Shown here one piece after another: positions 4,628 through 5,716 of a stretch of 5,716 nt of DNA. This DNA comes from an uncultured Bacillota bacterium. Lineage in GTDB: Bacteria; Bacillota; Clostridia; Caldicoprobacterales; UBA3941. The notes below the pieces were generated by a model. That model saw only the letters and a program-made list of their open reading frames with translations, did not search any database and was not told where the DNA came from. Positions within the stretch are counted from its first letter, which is position 1. Each line of letters begins with the position of its first letter. The DNA lies in assembly GCA_937960725.1 (NCBI GenBank), contig CALGOY010000062.1, forward strand, positions 1 to 5,716. Reading direction: 5' to 3'. The position numbers and the translations under genes are program-made.

Positions 4628-5716
4628 TTAAACCCAGCCGCGCATCTTAACTGCTTTTGCTACTCGGTCAATGGCAATAGCATAAGCCGCATCCCTCATA
4701 TAGAAGTTCTTTTTCTTCATCAGTTTACTAACTGCCTTATACGCTGCTGTCATCTTCTTGTCTAACTTGTCTAGTACTTCATCTTTCTCCCAGAAGTAAT
4801 TGGTATTGCACTGAACTTGTTCAAAGTAGCTGCAGGTTACACCTCCAGCGTTGGCTAGGAAGTCTGGAATGAGGAATATACCCCGTTTTTTAATAATCTC
4901 ATCGGCATCAGGAGTTGTAGGTCCATTGGCAGCTTCTAGTATAATTTTTACACTTTCGCTTATCTGATCGACATTGGCAGAAGTGATTTGATTTTCTAGG
5001 GCCGCCGGTATCAAAATATCCACATCTTGTTTCAGCCAAGCGTCTCCATCTAAAACTTCTAGCCCCATTTCTGCAGCTTTCTTTTTATCGATAGTACCGT
5101 AAGTATCTGTTATATCTATCAAGGCTTCTACGTCAATGCCTTCTTCTTTCTTAAAAGTATAAGCTTTTTTATCCTCATTATCCCAGCAGGATATAGCTAT
5201 AACTTTACCTCCAAGGGCTTGATACATCTTGGCTGCATGCTGAGCCACATTACCAAAGCCTTGAATACTTGCAGTAGTATCCTCAGGCCGTATGCCAAGC
5301 TCTTTTAATGCCTCCCTAAGTACATATATTACTCCAAATCCTGTAGCTTCCGTCCTTCCTAAGGAACCGCCCATTCCTACAGGCTTTCCTGTAATCATTC
5401 CCGGATATCTTCCGCCGTGGATAGTTTCGAATTCATCGAGCATCCACAACATATGCTGTGCATTTGTCATTACATCAGGGGCTGGCACATCGGTGTATGG
5501 ACCCAATACCTTTGATATCTGTCTTACATACCCACGGCATAGCCTCTCTTGCTCTGTTTCGCTAAGCTCGCGGGGATCGCATACTACTCCCCCTTTAGCA
5601 CCGCCTAATGGAATATCCACTACAGCGCATTTCCAGGTCATCCACATAGCCAAGGCTCTAACGGTATCAGCAGTTTCCTGCGGATGGAATCGGATGCCTC
5701 CTTTGCCAGGTCCTCT
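4628..5716 (-). CDS. gdhA: Glutamate dehydrogenase, 5' end beyond the window
   Basis: This cytoplasmic enzyme interconverts glutamate with 2-oxoglutarate and ammonia, using a nicotinamide cofactor. The frame stays open to the window edge: 362 residues are visible and roughly 50-70 N-terminal residues are missing from the usual 415-430. The in-frame TTG at 5653 is an internal Leu, since [11 protein letters not shown] lies upstream of it. Numbering from the first visible codon, K5, K29, K41 (PLGGAKGG) and D81 have the same mutual spacing as K89, K113, K125 and D165 of the Clostridium symbiosum enzyme, so substrate-binding and catalytic residues are intact. [17 protein letters not shown] is at 110-126 and the Rossmann motif G153-F-G155-N-V-A158 follows. 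After the second Rossmann strand it reads AISCWDN, where NAD-dependent relatives usually have S-D-S, so the cofactor is uncertain. It has its own terminator. The symbol is generic; rocG, gudB or gdh are used for the same family. Confidence 0.93.
   Translation of the reverse strand, partial: RGPGKGGIRFHPQETADTVRALAMWMTWKCAVVDIPLGGAKGGVVCDPRELSETEQERLCRGYVRQISKVLGPYTDVPAPDVMTNAQHMLWMLDEFETIHGGRYPGMITGKPVGMGGSLGRTEATGFGVIYVLREALKELGIRPEDTTASIQGFGNVAQHAAKMYQALGGKVIAISCWDNEDKKAYTFKKEEGIDVEALIDITDTYGTIDKKKAAEMGLEVLDGDAWLKQDVDILIPAALENQITSANVDQISESVKIILEAANGPTTPDADEIIKKRGIFLIPDFLANAGGVTCSYFEQVQCNTNYFWEKDEVLDKLDKKMTAAYKAVSKLMKKKNFYMRDAAYAIAIDRVAKAVKMRGWV

Noticed and set aside
5651..5653. TTG as the start codon of a 341-residue glutamate dehydrogenase
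   Set aside because: The frame is open upstream to the window edge and encodes the conserved [11 protein letters not shown] segment, so this TTG is internal and the gene is merely cut by the window.

Overview
This window reads as ordinary chromosome from a low- to moderate-GC Firmicute, most likely a clostridial-type anaerobe. The reasons are strong AGGAGG-type ribosome binding sites, consensus TTGACA/TATAAT promoters with 17-nt spacers, a T-box riboswitch, and hexameric-type glutamate dehydrogenase and cysteine ABC transporter proteins of the kind common in that group. I cannot name a genus. I found no mobile element, CRISPR array, tRNA or rRNA.

Layout, left to right. Positions 1-230 are AT-rich non-coding DNA with a near-consensus promoter and a terminator-like hairpin. 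They lie in front of a plus-strand cation diffusion facilitator gene (231-1112), a membrane metal exporter whose metal-site residues are all intact and suggest Zn2+. A hairpin that can terminate in both directions (about 1111-1166) separates it from a convergent minus-strand operon. Read in its own direction, that operon runs: consensus promoter (4514-4542), T-box leader with its terminator (4211-4475), permease 1 (4148-3483), permease 2 (3502-2825), ATPase (GTG start, 2813-2064) and lipoprotein substrate-binding protein (2037-1177). The genes overlap or are separated by at most 26 nt. Upstream of the operon promoter, also on the minus strand, is the 3' end of a glutamate dehydrogenase gene (4628 to beyond 5716) with its own terminator (4591-4618).

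The most informative result is functional. The T-box specifier codon, placed by alignment to the well-known glyQS leader, reads UGC (Cys). The UGGA bulge in the antiterminator calls for a tRNA with discriminator U, as in tRNA-Cys. Independently, the binding protein at the operon's 3' end closely resembles the cysteine-binding protein CjaA of Campylobacter as I remember it. RNA and protein evidence therefore agree on a cysteine (possibly cystine) importer that is switched on when uncharged tRNA-Cys accumulates.

Two start sites were revised from ribosome-binding-site evidence: the ATPase to GTG at 2813 and the binding protein to ATG at 2037. The least explained part of the window is the CDF leader, where a terminator-like hairpin sits between promoter and gene and the motif CATGGRAC occurs three times. 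I see no convincing evidence of an undescribed system; this is mainly well-understood biology with a clean regulatory logic.
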